The notes under the pieces are model-generated. The model had not been told where the DNA came from and did not search any database. It saw only the letters and a program-made list of their open reading frames with translations. From Burkholderia humptydooensis (lineage in GTDB: Bacteria; Pseudomonadota; Gammaproteobacteria; Burkholderiales; Burkholderiaceae): a stretch of DNA of 64,000 bases. Of this stretch, positions 1 to 8,716 are shown piece after piece (the stretch's first letter is position 1; every line of letters begins with the position of its first letter). The translations under genes and the position numbers were made by a program. Location of the stretch: positions 868,001 to 932,000 of the forward strand of contig NZ_CP013380.1 in the NCBI RefSeq assembly GCF_001513745.1, read 5' to 3'.

Positions 1-632
1 ACTATGCCGGTTGCGTTGTTGCGTCCGATCCAAAGCGGATGCCGCTGCCCGTGAGTTTTATCGCGCCGGGCGAGACATTGACCCTGCCGATGAGTGTTGT
101 CGTACCGGACGTTCGGGGCCGCTATCGGCTCGTCGCGACGCTGATGTTCGATGATAAAGGCTGGTTCGACGAATATGGATTTACTCCACTGTCCCTCGAA
201 CTCACAGTGACGGACGCAAATGCCCCAAGGATTTATCGAGGCGCGGATGTTCGTTTGCACACACAGGTCGGTCATCGTCAAATGGGTGCAATGACGAGCA
301 GCGGACAGGAGGGGTTTCTTCTGTTTGGCCCTTACGTGTCGCTCCCGGCGGGCTATTACGTCGTGAGTATCGAGGGTTGCTGCGAATTCCCGGCCGGCAG
401 TTGGATGGATATCGTGTGTGATCGTGGTACGCACGTGCTGATGCGCCATGACGTGATGCCTGGCGAGAAGGGCGGTTCAATTGCTCACTTTGACTTCGAG
501 CTTGCGTCCTCGGCGAATGACTTGGAAATTCGCGTTTGGGTATCCGCAAGCGCGAAAGTGCGCATCGATATGCTAAGGATCGAGCGGCTTATGGGGCAGC
601 ATGAGGCGGATCTCATGACAGCAGTCGGTTGA
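1..632 (+). CDS. 3' end of a polysaccharide-locus protein (5' truncated by window edge)
   Basis: The frame is open from the first codon in the window, so the gene starts upstream; the in-frame ATG at 39 has no ribosome binding site and is probably internal. About 209 residues are visible. The first part (PLPVSFIAPGETLTLPMSV, then GRYRLVATLMFDDKGWFDEYG) matches a beta-sandwich pattern I associate with C-terminal domains of surface-polysaccharide proteins, such as the O-antigen-binding part of Wzt-type ABC transporters or domains attached to glycosyltransferases. The second half looks like another all-beta module. Neighbours are exopolysaccharide genes on the opposite strand. Family assignment is an inference; the coding call is firm because the frame ends cleanly at 632. 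Confidence 0.6.
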   Translation, partial: YAGCVVASDPKRMPLPVSFIAPGETLTLPMSVVVPDVRGRYRLVATLMFDDKGWFDEYGFTPLSLELTVTDANAPRIYRGADVRLHTQVGHRQMGAMTSSGQEGFLLFGPYVSLPAGYYVVSIEGCCEFPAGSWMDIVCDRGTHVLMRHDVMPGEKGGSIAHFDFELASSANDLEIRVWVSASAKVRIDMLRIERLMGQHEADLMTAVG

Positions 633-647
633 CATTTCCCCAATCCG

Positions 648-1832
648 CTAGTGCTCGTGCTGCGAGCGAGCCGAGTTCCTCGCGCTTTGACGCGCGTGCC
701 TGAAATCGCGCACCCGCACGAACGTCACGTAGTTCGAATCGTGCTGGCTGTGCGCGCCGCCTTCGCCGTCGTCGAACGCCATGCGCACGACCGCGATGAT
801 GTCGTCGCCGTCGAATTGCCAATCCGCGTACTGGAAGCCGTGCCGTTGCGAATCCGCGCTTTGCAGCAGCGTGCGTTCGACGCTCCAGTGGCGCAGGTCG
901 GGCGACGACGTCAGCGCGAGCGTGTTTCTCACGCGCTCCAGATTCGCGCTGCCGTCGGCGTTCGGCACCGCGTTCGCGAGCGACCAGTAGCGGCCCGAGC
1001 GGGCGTCGAAGCGGATCGTGAACTTCTTGCCGCCGCCGGGAAAGTCGATGAAATCGTGCGCCGGATCGAACGACAGCGACCGGCCGTCCGCCAGCATGTG
1101 AACGAGCGCGACCTTTTCCGGCCCGTGCTTCGTGTTCACGCGCAGCACGACGGCCGGCTCGCGAGCGTCCGTCGCCACGACGCTGCCTTCTTCCCACGTC
1201 AGGAAATTGTTGTCGAGCCACGCATGGTCGGACGGCAGCGGCTTCGTCGCGCGCCAGTTGCGCGTGTCGAGCAGATCGCCGTCGACGGGCGCGGACATCA
1301 CGAGCGAGCGCAGGTCGCCGCCTTCGATCACTTCGAACGCGCGCCACACGCGGCCGCGCTCGACGAGCACCGGCACGGGCGCCGTGATGTAGCGGCCGCT
1401 CACGTCGAAGCGGCCGGTCAGCGCGTCGTTGGGCGTCGTCCACGTCGCGCCGCCGTCGGTCGAGCGGCGGATCACCGGCGTGCCCATCGAGCGATCGGTG
1501 CCCATCAGGTAGAGCGCGCCGTCGACGACGAAGAGCGACGACCAGTATTGGCCAGTCACGACGCTCAGCTTTTCCCAGGTCTGCCCCTTGTCGTGCGACG
1601 CGAACACGCGCACTTCGTCGGGCAGCGCGGCCGGGCCGAACATGTCGTGCGACGCGACGTAGGTGCCGTCAGGCAGGATCGCGAGCGACGGCGAGCCGAG
1701 GAACACGCGCGTCGCCGCCGCGCTGTGCGCGACGATATTGCCGGGCGGCGCGGCGGGCGGCACTTGCGCGGCCGACGATGCAACGACGCACGCGCAGAAC
1801 AGGCAGGCCAGCCTCCAGCGGGTTGTCATCAT
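648..1832 (-). CDS. Secreted sialidase-fold (BNR/Asp-box) protein
   Basis: 394 residues. A signal peptide is clear (MMTTRWRLACLFCACVVASS, Ala-rich cleavage region), so the protein is exported. Two canonical Asp-boxes are visible, SHDKGQTW near residue 79 and STDGGATW near 124, plus a degenerate one near the C-terminus (SSPDLRHW). These mark a six-bladed beta-propeller of the sialidase superfamily. I chose the ATG at 1832 because an AGGAG motif sits 7 bases upstream; a longer frame to 1871 lacks one. The gene lies 42 bases downstream of the Wzy-like gene on the same strand, so the two probably form an operon. GH33 includes enzymes acting on ulosonic acids related to sialic acid, and this locus makes Kdo, so a Kdo-glycan hydrolase or binding protein is plausible. 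Catalytic residues were not verified. Confidence 0.75.
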   Translation of the reverse strand: MMTTRWRLACLFCACVVASSAAQVPPAAPPGNIVAHSAAATRVFLGSPSLAILPDGTYVASHDMFGPAALPDEVRVFASHDKGQTWEKLSVVTGQYWSSLFVVDGALYLMGTDRSMGTPVIRRSTDGGATWTTPNDALTGRFDVSGRYITAPVPVLVERGRVWRAFEVIEGGDLRSLVMSAPVDGDLLDTRNWRATKPLPSDHAWLDNNFLTWEEGSVVATDAREPAVVLRVNTKHGPEKVALVHMLADGRSLSFDPAHDFIDFPGGGKKFTIRFDARSGRYWSLANAVPNADGSANLERVRNTLALTSSPDLRHWSVERTLLQSADSQRHGFQYADWQFDGDDIIAVVRMAFDDGEGGAHSQHDSNYVTFVRVRDFRHARQSARNSARSQHEH

Positions 1833-1874
1833 CGATATTCTCCTTTGCGTAGCGGCGCGTGTGCGCGGCAAAGG

Positions 1875-3086
1875 CTAAGGTCCCGATGCGCCGGCCGCGC
1901 TCAGCCAGCCGGTACCGGTACCAGGCCGTTCACGGCGCTCGGGCAAGCGCTCGGCGTGCCCGGCGACGACGACGAACATCAGCAGCGTGAGCCATAGCAT
2001 GCCGTATAGCGCGTGAAACTTGAAGAGGAGGAGCGGCAGCAGATACAGCAGCAGGCACCGGCGGCCGCGCCGCCGGAACAGCATGAACAACGTGCCGAAG
2101 AACGCGGCAACGCCGGCGATGCCGGTCGCGAACAGCAGATACACGTAGAACGAACTGTCGCGCACCTGGTAGCCGCGCAAGTGCGTCTTGCCGACGTTGT
2201 TCCGTTCGTCCCAGAAGAGGCCGCTGCCGAACACGCCTGTGAGCGCGTCCCGCTCGCGCAGCTCGCGCAGCACGAGCGTGCGGCTGCCCACTGCGTCGTA
2301 GTCGGCGGATTGATTCACGCGCTTGTCGTACACGCCGTACATCGCCGGCGCGATCGCGAGCGCGACCGCGGCGATCACGAGCTTGATCCGGATCGACGTG
2401 CGTCCCGCGAGGAAGTGCACGCCGCCGAGCAGCGCGCAGATGACGATCGCCGCGATCGAGAACGACAGCAGCGCGGTTGCGAACGCGACGATCGCAGCCG
2501 CCGTCGCGCGCCGCTTCGCGAGCAGCAGGACGGCGCCCGCGGGCACGACCGTCATTGCGTAGAACGATGGTTCCGAATACAGGCCGAGCGCGCGGATCGA
2601 GATGAGACTGTCGCTCAGCGCCTTCGTCGCATAGAGCGCTTCCGAATCGCTCTCGCGGATGTAGCTGTCGAAATCGATGAAATGGCCGAAGGCGAGGTAG
2701 AAGCCGAGCTGCACGACGAAGAACGCCGCGTGCACGTAGATCAGCGTTTCGCACGTCCGCTCGAGCGAGCGCATCGACAGCACGCCGCTTGCGAACATCC
2801 AGAATGCGAGCGCGACGTAGGTTTCGATCAGCACGAACTTGACGAAGAAGTTCGCGTAGAAATCGCCGAACGCCGACACGATGAATGCGATGCTCACGCA
2901 AAGCATCCAGTATGCGGCGATCGCGGGCAGACGTTGCTGGCGCGCGAACAGCGTCGGCGCGCGCAACAGCGCGAGGAGGGCGAGCAGCGCGTAGGCCGCG
3001 AAGGTCGCGCGCACGCTGAACGCGTTCAGCGAGAAGAAGCAGGCGCTGGCGGCGAAGAGCAGGGTGGGAACGCTCGCGCGTCGCAT
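1875..3086 (-). CDS. Wzy-like polysaccharide polymerase (O-antigen ligase/polymerase type membrane protein)
   Basis: 403 residues, strongly hydrophobic with about ten predicted membrane segments and one larger polar loop (RVNQSADYDAVGSRTLVLRE onward) in the second half. That topology is typical of Wzy polymerases, which join lipid-linked repeat units at the periplasmic face of the inner membrane. Wzy proteins have little sequence conservation, so the call rests on topology and context: the facing operon encodes Wza, Wzb, Wzc and Wzx but no polymerase. The start at 3086 (MRRASVPTLLFAAS) follows a GGAG motif; the frame upstream of it is Arg-rich and not hydrophobic. It is co-directional with the secreted sialidase-fold gene. 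Confidence 0.65.
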   Translation of the reverse strand: MRRASVPTLLFAASACFFSLNAFSVRATFAAYALLALLALLRAPTLFARQQRLPAIAAYWMLCVSIAFIVSAFGDFYANFFVKFVLIETYVALAFWMFASGVLSMRSLERTCETLIYVHAAFFVVQLGFYLAFGHFIDFDSYIRESDSEALYATKALSDSLISIRALGLYSEPSFYAMTVVPAGAVLLLAKRRATAAAIVAFATALLSFSIAAIVICALLGGVHFLAGRTSIRIKLVIAAVALAIAPAMYGVYDKRVNQSADYDAVGSRTLVLRELRERDALTGVFGSGLFWDERNNVGKTHLRGYQVRDSSFYVYLLFATGIAGVAAFFGTLFMLFRRRGRRCLLLYLLPLLLFKFHALYGMLWLTLLMFVVVAGHAERLPERRERPGTGTGWLSAAGASGP

Positions 3087-3264
3087 GAAGACTCCGTGGT
3101 TCGTCGGTCGTGCGCGGTGGCGTTTCAACGCGACGCCGCCGCATGTGCCTATCCGCCCGGCGTGGTGCTTGGAAGTATAGCGACGCGTGTGTCGTCGCAT
3201 GGGGGCGTGTCCGATTCGGGCGGGATTTTGGCGGTTGGCGACTTGCTGTGGCGGCAACCGACGC

Positions 3265-3837
3265 TCACCACGGGAATGAGCGGCACAGGAACGGCGAATA
3301 CAGTTCGATTGCAGCCTGAATCGGCGCGTGCCGGCCATAGGCGATCGCCAGCACCGCGAGCAGCGACGCGCAAGCGTAAGGCCACAGGCGTCGCGACATC
3401 ACGGGCGCGGTTTTCCAGCGCACGAACGACAGCGTGACGAGCGTGCCGAGCGCCCAGCCGGCGATGACCTCGGACATCGTATGCGCTTCATCGAACACGC
3501 GCGCGGTGCCGATCAGCGCGGCGAGCGCGAGGCCCGCCGCCAACGCCGCGTTCGAGCGCAGCCATGGCAGGCCGAGCAGCAGCGCCATCGGCCACACCGC
3601 CGATGCGAGCATCGTGTGCCCGCTGACGACGCGAAAGTCGATCGCGCGAATCTGCACGCCGCAACCCGCGTAGAGAATCTTCGTCAACCCGACGACGAGC
3701 ATGCCGGCCGCGAGCAGCGCGAGCCACGCCACCGCATAGCGCCGCTCGGGCGACGAGTGGACGAGCCATGCGCAGCAGGCGGCGCAAAGAGGAAGGGTCA
3801 AGGCGGCATCGCCGAGATCGCTGATGGCAGGCCACAT
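3265..3837 (-). CDS. PAP2-family membrane phosphatase
   Basis: 190 residues with several membrane helices. The PAP2 core is recognisable: VSGHTM carries the catalytic Ser-Gly-His, and a later segment (GTARVFDEAHTMSEVIAG) supplies the Arg and second His of the third motif, with Ser-Glu where Asp is more usual. The lysine-rich first motif (KxxxxxxRP) is not clear, as is common in divergent members. Such enzymes dephosphorylate lipid phosphates, for example undecaprenyl pyrophosphate, which would fit recycling of the lipid carrier used by the adjacent exopolysaccharide locus. It lies 178 bases upstream of the Wzy-like start, on the same strand. The exact substrate cannot be read from sequence. 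Confidence 0.75.
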   Translation of the reverse strand: MWPAISDLGDAALTLPLCAACCAWLVHSSPERRYAVAWLALLAAGMLVVGLTKILYAGCGVQIRAIDFRVVSGHTMLASAVWPMALLLGLPWLRSNAALAAGLALAALIGTARVFDEAHTMSEVIAGWALGTLVTLSFVRWKTAPVMSRRLWPYACASLLAVLAIAYGRHAPIQAAIELYSPFLCRSFPW

Positions 3838-4604
3838 CGCTTGTATTCACCTGAGAAAAACGCCGTATTGTAAGGCGGCAGTGCGAATGATCGCAGTTTC
3901 GCGGCGCGCGAGTGCGCCATTGCTTCATTTGTCCGATCGGGGCAAATCGTGCTAATTCGCGCATATCCCGTATCGCCACGTGAAAATGGGAAATTTCCGA
4001 AGCGCGGCGATCGCGCATTGTGCATGGTGCGATATAGACGTCGGTCAACCATTATCGAAAGACGTTAGATCGATATCGGAAAAATATGCAATATCCGAAT
4101 CGCGCTTCGGTAATATAAGTTCAATTCCAAATGTAAAAAGACATGCGGGTCGGCGGCGAATTCGATAAAGTCGTCGCGGCAGCGACGCGCGCTTCGACGG
4201 TCCCGGCGCGCGACGCCTTCCTATTCCTCTGAAGAGACACGGCTGCGCAGCGCGCCGGCGCAAGGTCGCGCGATGCCGATGCGGCGGATTCCGCCATTCC
4301 GATTCGCATGCCGAATGCGCTCGCGGGCAGGTGCAATGCGGCAACCGACGCATCTGTCCTTATCCGCCGTCCTTATCGGACGCGCCACCCGCCAGCGGTG
4401 ATTCGGTAGCCGAAAGGTCGTCCGAATTCGACAAGCCCATGCGTGCTTTTGGGTGCAACGCGTGCACCAATTCGAATTGGTGCGTCGGATAAATGATGGA
4501 ATCGATGTCCTGCTTCAATCCGACAACATGGCGTCGTAATCGGACAGAAAGATTGTTGCAGCGATTTGAAGGAATATGATGCGCCGCAGAATAGACATTG
4601 CTGA
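3838..4604. other. Long AT-richer regulatory intergenic region between the two polysaccharide arms
   Basis: About 770 bases with no convincing gene and visibly lower GC than its surroundings. It separates minus-strand genes ending at 3837 from the plus-strand AraC-type regulator. It holds a perfect 20-bp palindrome (4464-4483), a pair of direct repeats AATCCGACA / AATCGGACA (4517-4525 and 4538-4546, start-to-start 21 bp), another pair GTCCTTATCCG / GTCCTTATCGG (4356-4366 and 4369-4379), and a small hairpin CCGAA-TCGCGC-TTCGG. The 21-bp phasing is two helical turns. This looks like a regulator-rich promoter region serving both directions. Confidence 0.55.
4464..4483. promoter_or_regulatory. 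Perfect 20-bp palindrome, candidate operator
   Basis: The sequence GCACCAATTCGAATTGGTGC is identical to its reverse complement over all 20 bases. It sits 121 bases upstream of the AraC-type regulator start. No T-run follows on either strand, so it is not a terminator. A dimeric regulator site is the natural reading; which protein binds is unknown. Confidence 0.55.
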
Positions 4605-5675
4605 ATGAGTGAAAGGGCCGGCGGCATGGAATGCGCGTTCAACATTGGTCGGATGGGAGCACACGTGAGTCGTGGTGCAGCTTTCGGAGGCGTGTGCTAC
4701 CGAAAAGGGATCGCTGTCGTCTTGTTTGAAGGCTTTTCGTTGATGCAGGCCGGACGCATGGCGGAGATCTTCAATCTTGCCAATCGCTTCCGGCACGCGG
4801 GCGAGGATTCCGGCGGCGGCTACGAGATGCTCCTGTTGTCGGCGAAGGGCGGCGCGGTGTATTCGTCGTCCGGCATTCCCGTCTGGACCCAGCCACTGCA
4901 CGAGCGCGCGGTCGAGAGCGTGCATGCGATCTTTGCGATAGGCGAGCTGGGCGCGTCCGATCGTGACGACGAGAAGGTGTCCGAATGGTTGCGCTGCGCA
5001 CGCGCCCATGTTCGCGCCTCGGGCGGCACGAGGCGCCTGATGGGGCTCGCGGCGCTCGACGGCGGCGATGCGGCGGCGGACGACCTGTCAATCGACGCGA
5101 TGCTCTCGGGCGCCGCATCCGCCGAGAAGGTTCGCCCGACGGCGGCGGAGCGTGCGGCGTTCTCGGCCGCGCTGGCGATCATCCGGCACGATTGCGGCGA
5201 CAGCGCCGCACACGAGGTTGCCGAACGTTTGTGCCCGGCGCTGAGCGCACTGCCCGCCGAATCGACATTCGCCGCGCGCGAGGCGCGGGCGAGCAAGCTG
5301 ATTCGCGCTTCGGTCCAGCAACTGCGCGAGAACAGCGCCAACCGGATTTCGATCGCCGATACCGCGCATGCGGCGGCGATGAGCGAGCGCAATTTCCTGC
5401 GCCGCTTCAAGCAGGAAATCGGCGTGACGCCGTCCGAATTCGTACAGAAAGTCCGGCTCGAGCATGCGTGCCACATGCTCGTGCATACCGATCTGCCGGT
5501 CGACAAGATTGCGCGGCGCACAGGTCTCGGCAGCGGTGACCGCCTCGCGAAGCTGTTTCGCCAGCATCTGTCGATGTCGCCGACCGAGTACCGCGCGATC
5601 GAGCGCAGCCGAGGCTCGGACGCGGATCTCGCGTGCGGCGGCTTCGTTTCGCGGCTGAGCGGATCGGTTTCATGA
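4605..5675 (+). CDS. AraC-family regulator with DJ-1/PfpI-like (GlxA-type) N-terminal domain
   Basis: 356 residues. Residues about 35-190 resemble the GATase1/DJ-1 domain of GlxA-type regulators (KGIAVVLFEGFSLMQAGRMA). The last third is an AraC DNA-binding domain with two helix-turn-helix units: the first around SIADTAHAAAMSERNFLRRF, the second around PVDKIARRTGLGSGDRLAKL. It is placed between the divergent arms of the exopolysaccharide locus and downstream of an intergenic region full of symmetrical motifs, so it is the obvious local regulator, possibly also of itself. Target genes are inferred from position only. An internal start is possible because the first 30 residues are outside the conserved domain. 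Confidence 0.85.
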   Translation: MSERAGGMECAFNIGRMGAHVSRGAAFGGVCYRKGIAVVLFEGFSLMQAGRMAEIFNLANRFRHAGEDSGGGYEMLLLSAKGGAVYSSSGIPVWTQPLHERAVESVHAIFAIGELGASDRDDEKVSEWLRCARAHVRASGGTRRLMGLAALDGGDAAADDLSIDAMLSGAASAEKVRPTAAERAAFSAALAIIRHDCGDSAAHEVAERLCPALSALPAESTFAAREARASKLIRASVQQLRENSANRISIADTAHAAAMSERNFLRRFKQEIGVTPSEFVQKVRLEHACHMLVHTDLPVDKIARRTGLGSGDRLAKLFRQHLSMSPTEYRAIERSRGSDADLACGGFVSRLSGSVS

Positions 5676-5750
5676 CAAGCGGCGCGCCGCGTCCGTCGTT
5701 TCACCCTTAACTGCCGTTTAGCCACGCCCGCGTGAGAAGCCGTGGGCGCC

Positions 5751-5782
5751 GTTCGATCGTCGTTGAGCGACGACGGTCGAAC
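5751..5782. promoter_or_regulatory. Inverted repeat in the leader of the exopolysaccharide operon
   Basis: GTTCGATCGTCGT (5751-5763) and ACGACGGTCGAAC (5770-5782) are inverted copies with one mismatch, a G:U pair in RNA, and a 6-base loop. It lies 75 bases past the regulator stop and 127 before the next start. No T-run follows, so it is not an ordinary terminator; an operator or an RNA leader hairpin fits better. Confidence 0.5.
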
Positions 5783-5909
5783 ATCAGCCGATTCGGACTC
5801 CGATGCATAGATGAGGTGGCGAGAGAAGAAGCCGAACGCGTGAAGTGTGTCCGGCATGAATGTAGAAGTGCGAAGCAAATTATTGACGAATCGCAATCGA
5901 GGTTCACTT

Positions 5910-6977
5910 ATGCCAGCGATATTTCCCAGAGTCGTCGACATTGCGGTGATCGTGTTCGGCGCGTTCCTTCCGATTCTGATCGAGGCATCGGGCGGCCCGC
6001 ATGCCGAGATCTTCGACGGCACGCTGGTGGCGTTCGCCGCCGCGCTGTCGTTGTCGGTCTTCCCCGCGTGCGGAATCTACGAGACGTCCAGGCGGCGCTC
6101 GCCCGTGCACCTGATCAGCCGCACCGCGCTTGCGTGGCTCGTCGTGCAGGGCGGCACCGTCGTGCTGCTGTACGTGCTGCATCGCGCGCAGATCCTGTCG
6201 AGCGCGTGGTTCGTCTACTGGACCGTGACGACCGGCATCGGGCTCTTGATCTTCCGTGCTGTCACGCTCGCGATCTTCGGCCTCGTCGAGCGCGCGAGCC
6301 GGCAAGTGAAGGCCGCGACGCTCGATCAGGTGGGCCATGTCGCGCAACGCATGCGCACGTCGGGCATCGCGAAGCGGATCGTCAAGCGCGCGTTCGACGT
6401 TGCCGCCGCGTCGTGCCTGATCGCCGTGCTGTCGCCCGCGCTCGCCGTCATCGCGTTCCTCGTGAGGCGCGACGGCGGGCCGGCCGTGTTCGGACACGTG
6501 CGCATCGGCCGCGACGGCCGCCCGTTCAAATGCCTGAAGTTCCGCTCGATGGTGATGAACGCCGATGCCGTGCTGAAGGCGCTGCTCGAGCGCGATCCGC
6601 AGGCGCGCGCGGAATGGGAGCGCGAATTCAAGTTGAAGAACGACGTGCGGATCACGCCGATCGGCCGCTTCCTGCGTCGAAGCAGTCTCGACGAGCTGCC
6701 GCAGTTGATGAACGTCGTGAGGGGCGAGATGAGCCTCGTCGGGCCGCGGCCGATCGTCGAGGCGGAACTCGCGCGCTACGGCGACGACGTTCGCTACTAC
6801 CTCGCCGCGAAGCCCGGCATGACCGGCCTGTGGCAAGTGAGCGGCCGCAACGACACCAGTTACGCGACACGGGTTTCGCTCGACGTGTCGTACGTGAAGG
6901 ATTGGTCGCTTCGTCGCGATCTGACCATCCTGTTGAAGACGGTCAACGTCGTCCTGCGCGGATCGGGCGCGTATTGA
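5910..6977 (+). CDS. Undecaprenyl-phosphate hexose-1-phosphate transferase (WcaJ/WbaP type)
   Basis: 355 residues from the ATG at 5910, chosen because GAGG lies 7 bases upstream; in-frame GTG 5847 and ATG 5856 extend it but lack a binding site. The N-terminal half has several membrane helices. The C-terminal half is the bacterial sugar transferase domain: KRAFDVAAASCLI, then KCLKFRSMVMNAD, then LRRSSLDELPQLMNVVRGEM and SLVGPRPI, then GMTGLWQVSGR. The enzyme transfers hexose-1-phosphate, glucose or galactose in this family, from UDP-sugar to the lipid carrier to start each repeat unit. It is the first gene of the assembly operon, as expected. Confidence 0.92.
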   Translation: MPAIFPRVVDIAVIVFGAFLPILIEASGGPHAEIFDGTLVAFAAALSLSVFPACGIYETSRRRSPVHLISRTALAWLVVQGGTVVLLYVLHRAQILSSAWFVYWTVTTGIGLLIFRAVTLAIFGLVERASRQVKAATLDQVGHVAQRMRTSGIAKRIVKRAFDVAAASCLIAVLSPALAVIAFLVRRDGGPAVFGHVRIGRDGRPFKCLKFRSMVMNADAVLKALLERDPQARAEWEREFKLKNDVRITPIGRFLRRSSLDELPQLMNVVRGEMSLVGPRPIVEAELARYGDDVRYYLAAKPGMTGLWQVSGRNDTSYATRVSLDVSYVKDWSLRRDLTILLKTVNVVLRGSGAY

Positions 6978-7041
6978 GCGCCCCCCGCACGTCGGTCGGC
7001 GGCCGGAACAGGCCAGAATTAGAAAATGGATAGAGGTGTAG

Positions 7042-8244
7042 ATGGGTAGTCTGGGGGAAGCAGGCGGCGTCGTGCCGCCGAAACGCACGTGCGGCGCGCG
7101 CGTGCGTTGGTTGACGATGTGGGTGCCGATGTGCGCGGCATTCGCGACATTGAGCGCGTGCGGCGTCGCGCCCGGCATGCGGATGAAGCAGCCGGCGAAC
7201 GTGCCGGTGTCGAGCGCGGTAGCGGGCGCGGCGGCCGAAGCCGGCCGCGAGTCGCGCGGCGAGCAGTTGCCGGTTCCGATCACGGACATCGACCTGAATC
7301 TGATCCGGACGCAGCGCGACGCGCAGCGGATGCCGCGCCGTGCGTCCGATTCCGGATTGCCGGCGTCCGCCTATACGGTCGGGCGCGGCGACGTGCTGCA
7401 GATCACGGTCTGGGATCATCCCGAGCTCGCGGCGGCGCTCGGCACGCAGCAGCAGACGGCGGCGCGCGCGGCCGATGCGCCGGCGGGCTTCGTCGTCGAT
7501 CAGGACGGCACGCTCCAGTATCCGTATGTCGGGCGCATCGCGGTCGCGGGCCTGAAGCCCGAGCAGGTTCAGGCGCGGCTCGCGCGCAAGCTCGCGGAGA
7601 CGTTCCGCGATCCGCAGGTGACGGTGCGCATCGCGTCGTTCCGTGCGAAGCAGGTCTATATCGAGGGCGAAGTGCATACGCCCGGCTCGCAGGCGCTCAA
7701 CGACATTCCGATGACGCTGTACGACGCGGTGAGTCGCGCGGGCGGCTTCTCGGCGAGCGCGGACCAGAGCCGCGTGACGCTCGTGCGCGACGGCGCCGAG
7801 CAGCGGATCGATCTGTCGGGCGCGGCACAAGGGATTAGTCCGTCGCGGATCGTGCTCAAGGACGGCGACCTGCTGCGCATCCCGCCGCGCGACGAAAGCG
7901 GCGTGTTCGTGATGGGCGAGGTCAACAAGCCCGTCACCGCGCTGCCGATGCGCAACGGCCGCCTGACGCTGAGCGATGCGCTGTCGCAGGCGGGCAGCCT
8001 GAACGCGGCGACGGCCGACGCCGCGCAACTGTACGTGATCCGCGGCTCGCTCGACGCGAAGCCGCACGTCTATCGGCTCGACGCGAGCTCGCCCGTCGCG
8101 ATGGTGCTCGCGAACCAGTTCGAGCTGGAGCCGAAGGACATCGTCTATGTCGACGGCAACGGGCTCGTGCGGTTCAGCCGCGTGCTCAGCCTGTTGCTGC
8201 CGGCCGTCAATGCCGGCCTGACCGCGGCGGTCGTGACCAAATGA
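7042..8244 (+). CDS. wza: Outer-membrane polysaccharide export lipoprotein, Wza type
   Basis: 400 residues. A lipobox (LSAC) near residue 40 predicts a lipoprotein; the long N-terminus suggests the true start may be one of the later Met codons, though an AGAGGTG motif precedes the ATG at 7042. The polysaccharide export domain starts at YTVGRGDVLQITVWDHPEL, followed by two SLBB-like repeats (QVYIEGEVHTPGSQALND and VFVMGEVNKPVTALPM). Wza forms the octameric channel that carries polymer across the outer membrane. Its stop overlaps the next start by ATGA, so translation of wza and wzb is coupled. Confidence 0.92.
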   Translation: MGSLGEAGGVVPPKRTCGARVRWLTMWVPMCAAFATLSACGVAPGMRMKQPANVPVSSAVAGAAAEAGRESRGEQLPVPITDIDLNLIRTQRDAQRMPRRASDSGLPASAYTVGRGDVLQITVWDHPELAAALGTQQQTAARAADAPAGFVVDQDGTLQYPYVGRIAVAGLKPEQVQARLARKLAETFRDPQVTVRIASFRAKQVYIEGEVHTPGSQALNDIPMTLYDAVSRAGGFSASADQSRVTLVRDGAEQRIDLSGAAQGISPSRIVLKDGDLLRIPPRDESGVFVMGEVNKPVTALPMRNGRLTLSDALSQAGSLNAATADAAQLYVIRGSLDAKPHVYRLDASSPVAMVLANQFELEPKDIVYVDGNGLVRFSRVLSLLLPAVNAGLTAAVVTK

Positions 8245-8675
8245 TCGACTCGATTCTCGTCGTCTGCGAGGGCAATCTCTGCCGCAGCCCGATGGCGGCC
8301 GCGCTTTTCGAGGCGGCGCTGCCGGGACGCGCGGTGGCGTCGGCGGGCTTCAACGCGCTCGTCGGGCTGCCGGCCGCGCCGTTCGCGCAGGGCGTGATGC
8401 GCGAGCGCGGCATCGATCTGTCCGCGCATCGCGCGCAGCAGCTCGGGCGCGCGCAGTGCGCGTCGGCGGACCTGATTCTCGTGATGGACCGCGCTCAGCG
8501 GCGGCTCGTCGAGGAACGGTATCCGCTCGCGCGCGGCAAGGTGTTCCGCATCGGCGAGCACGAGAATTTCGACGTCCACGATCCCTATCGTCAACCGCGC
8601 TTCGTATTCGAGCGGTCCGCGCGGCTCCTCGAGCTCGGCGTGAACGGCTGGCTGTCGCGGCTGCGGCTCGTGTGA
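8241..8675 (+). CDS. wzb: Low-molecular-weight protein tyrosine phosphatase, Wzb type
   Basis: 144 residues, the normal size. The active-site loop VCEGNLCRSPMA gives the CX5R signature near the N-terminus, and the general-acid Asp is in DPYRQ near residue 115. Such phosphatases remove phosphate from the C-terminal tyrosines of the Wzc kinase and so control chain length and amount of polymer. It sits between wza and wzc, the classic order, and overlaps wza by four bases. Confidence 0.93.
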   Translation: MIDSILVVCEGNLCRSPMAAALFEAALPGRAVASAGFNALVGLPAAPFAQGVMRERGIDLSAHRAQQLGRAQCASADLILVMDRAQRRLVEERYPLARGKVFRIGEHENFDVHDPYRQPRFVFERSARLLELGVNGWLSRLRLV

Positions 8676-8716
8676 GCGCGCGCGACACGTAGAACCGAAT
8701 CTCCAAGACCCCAACC

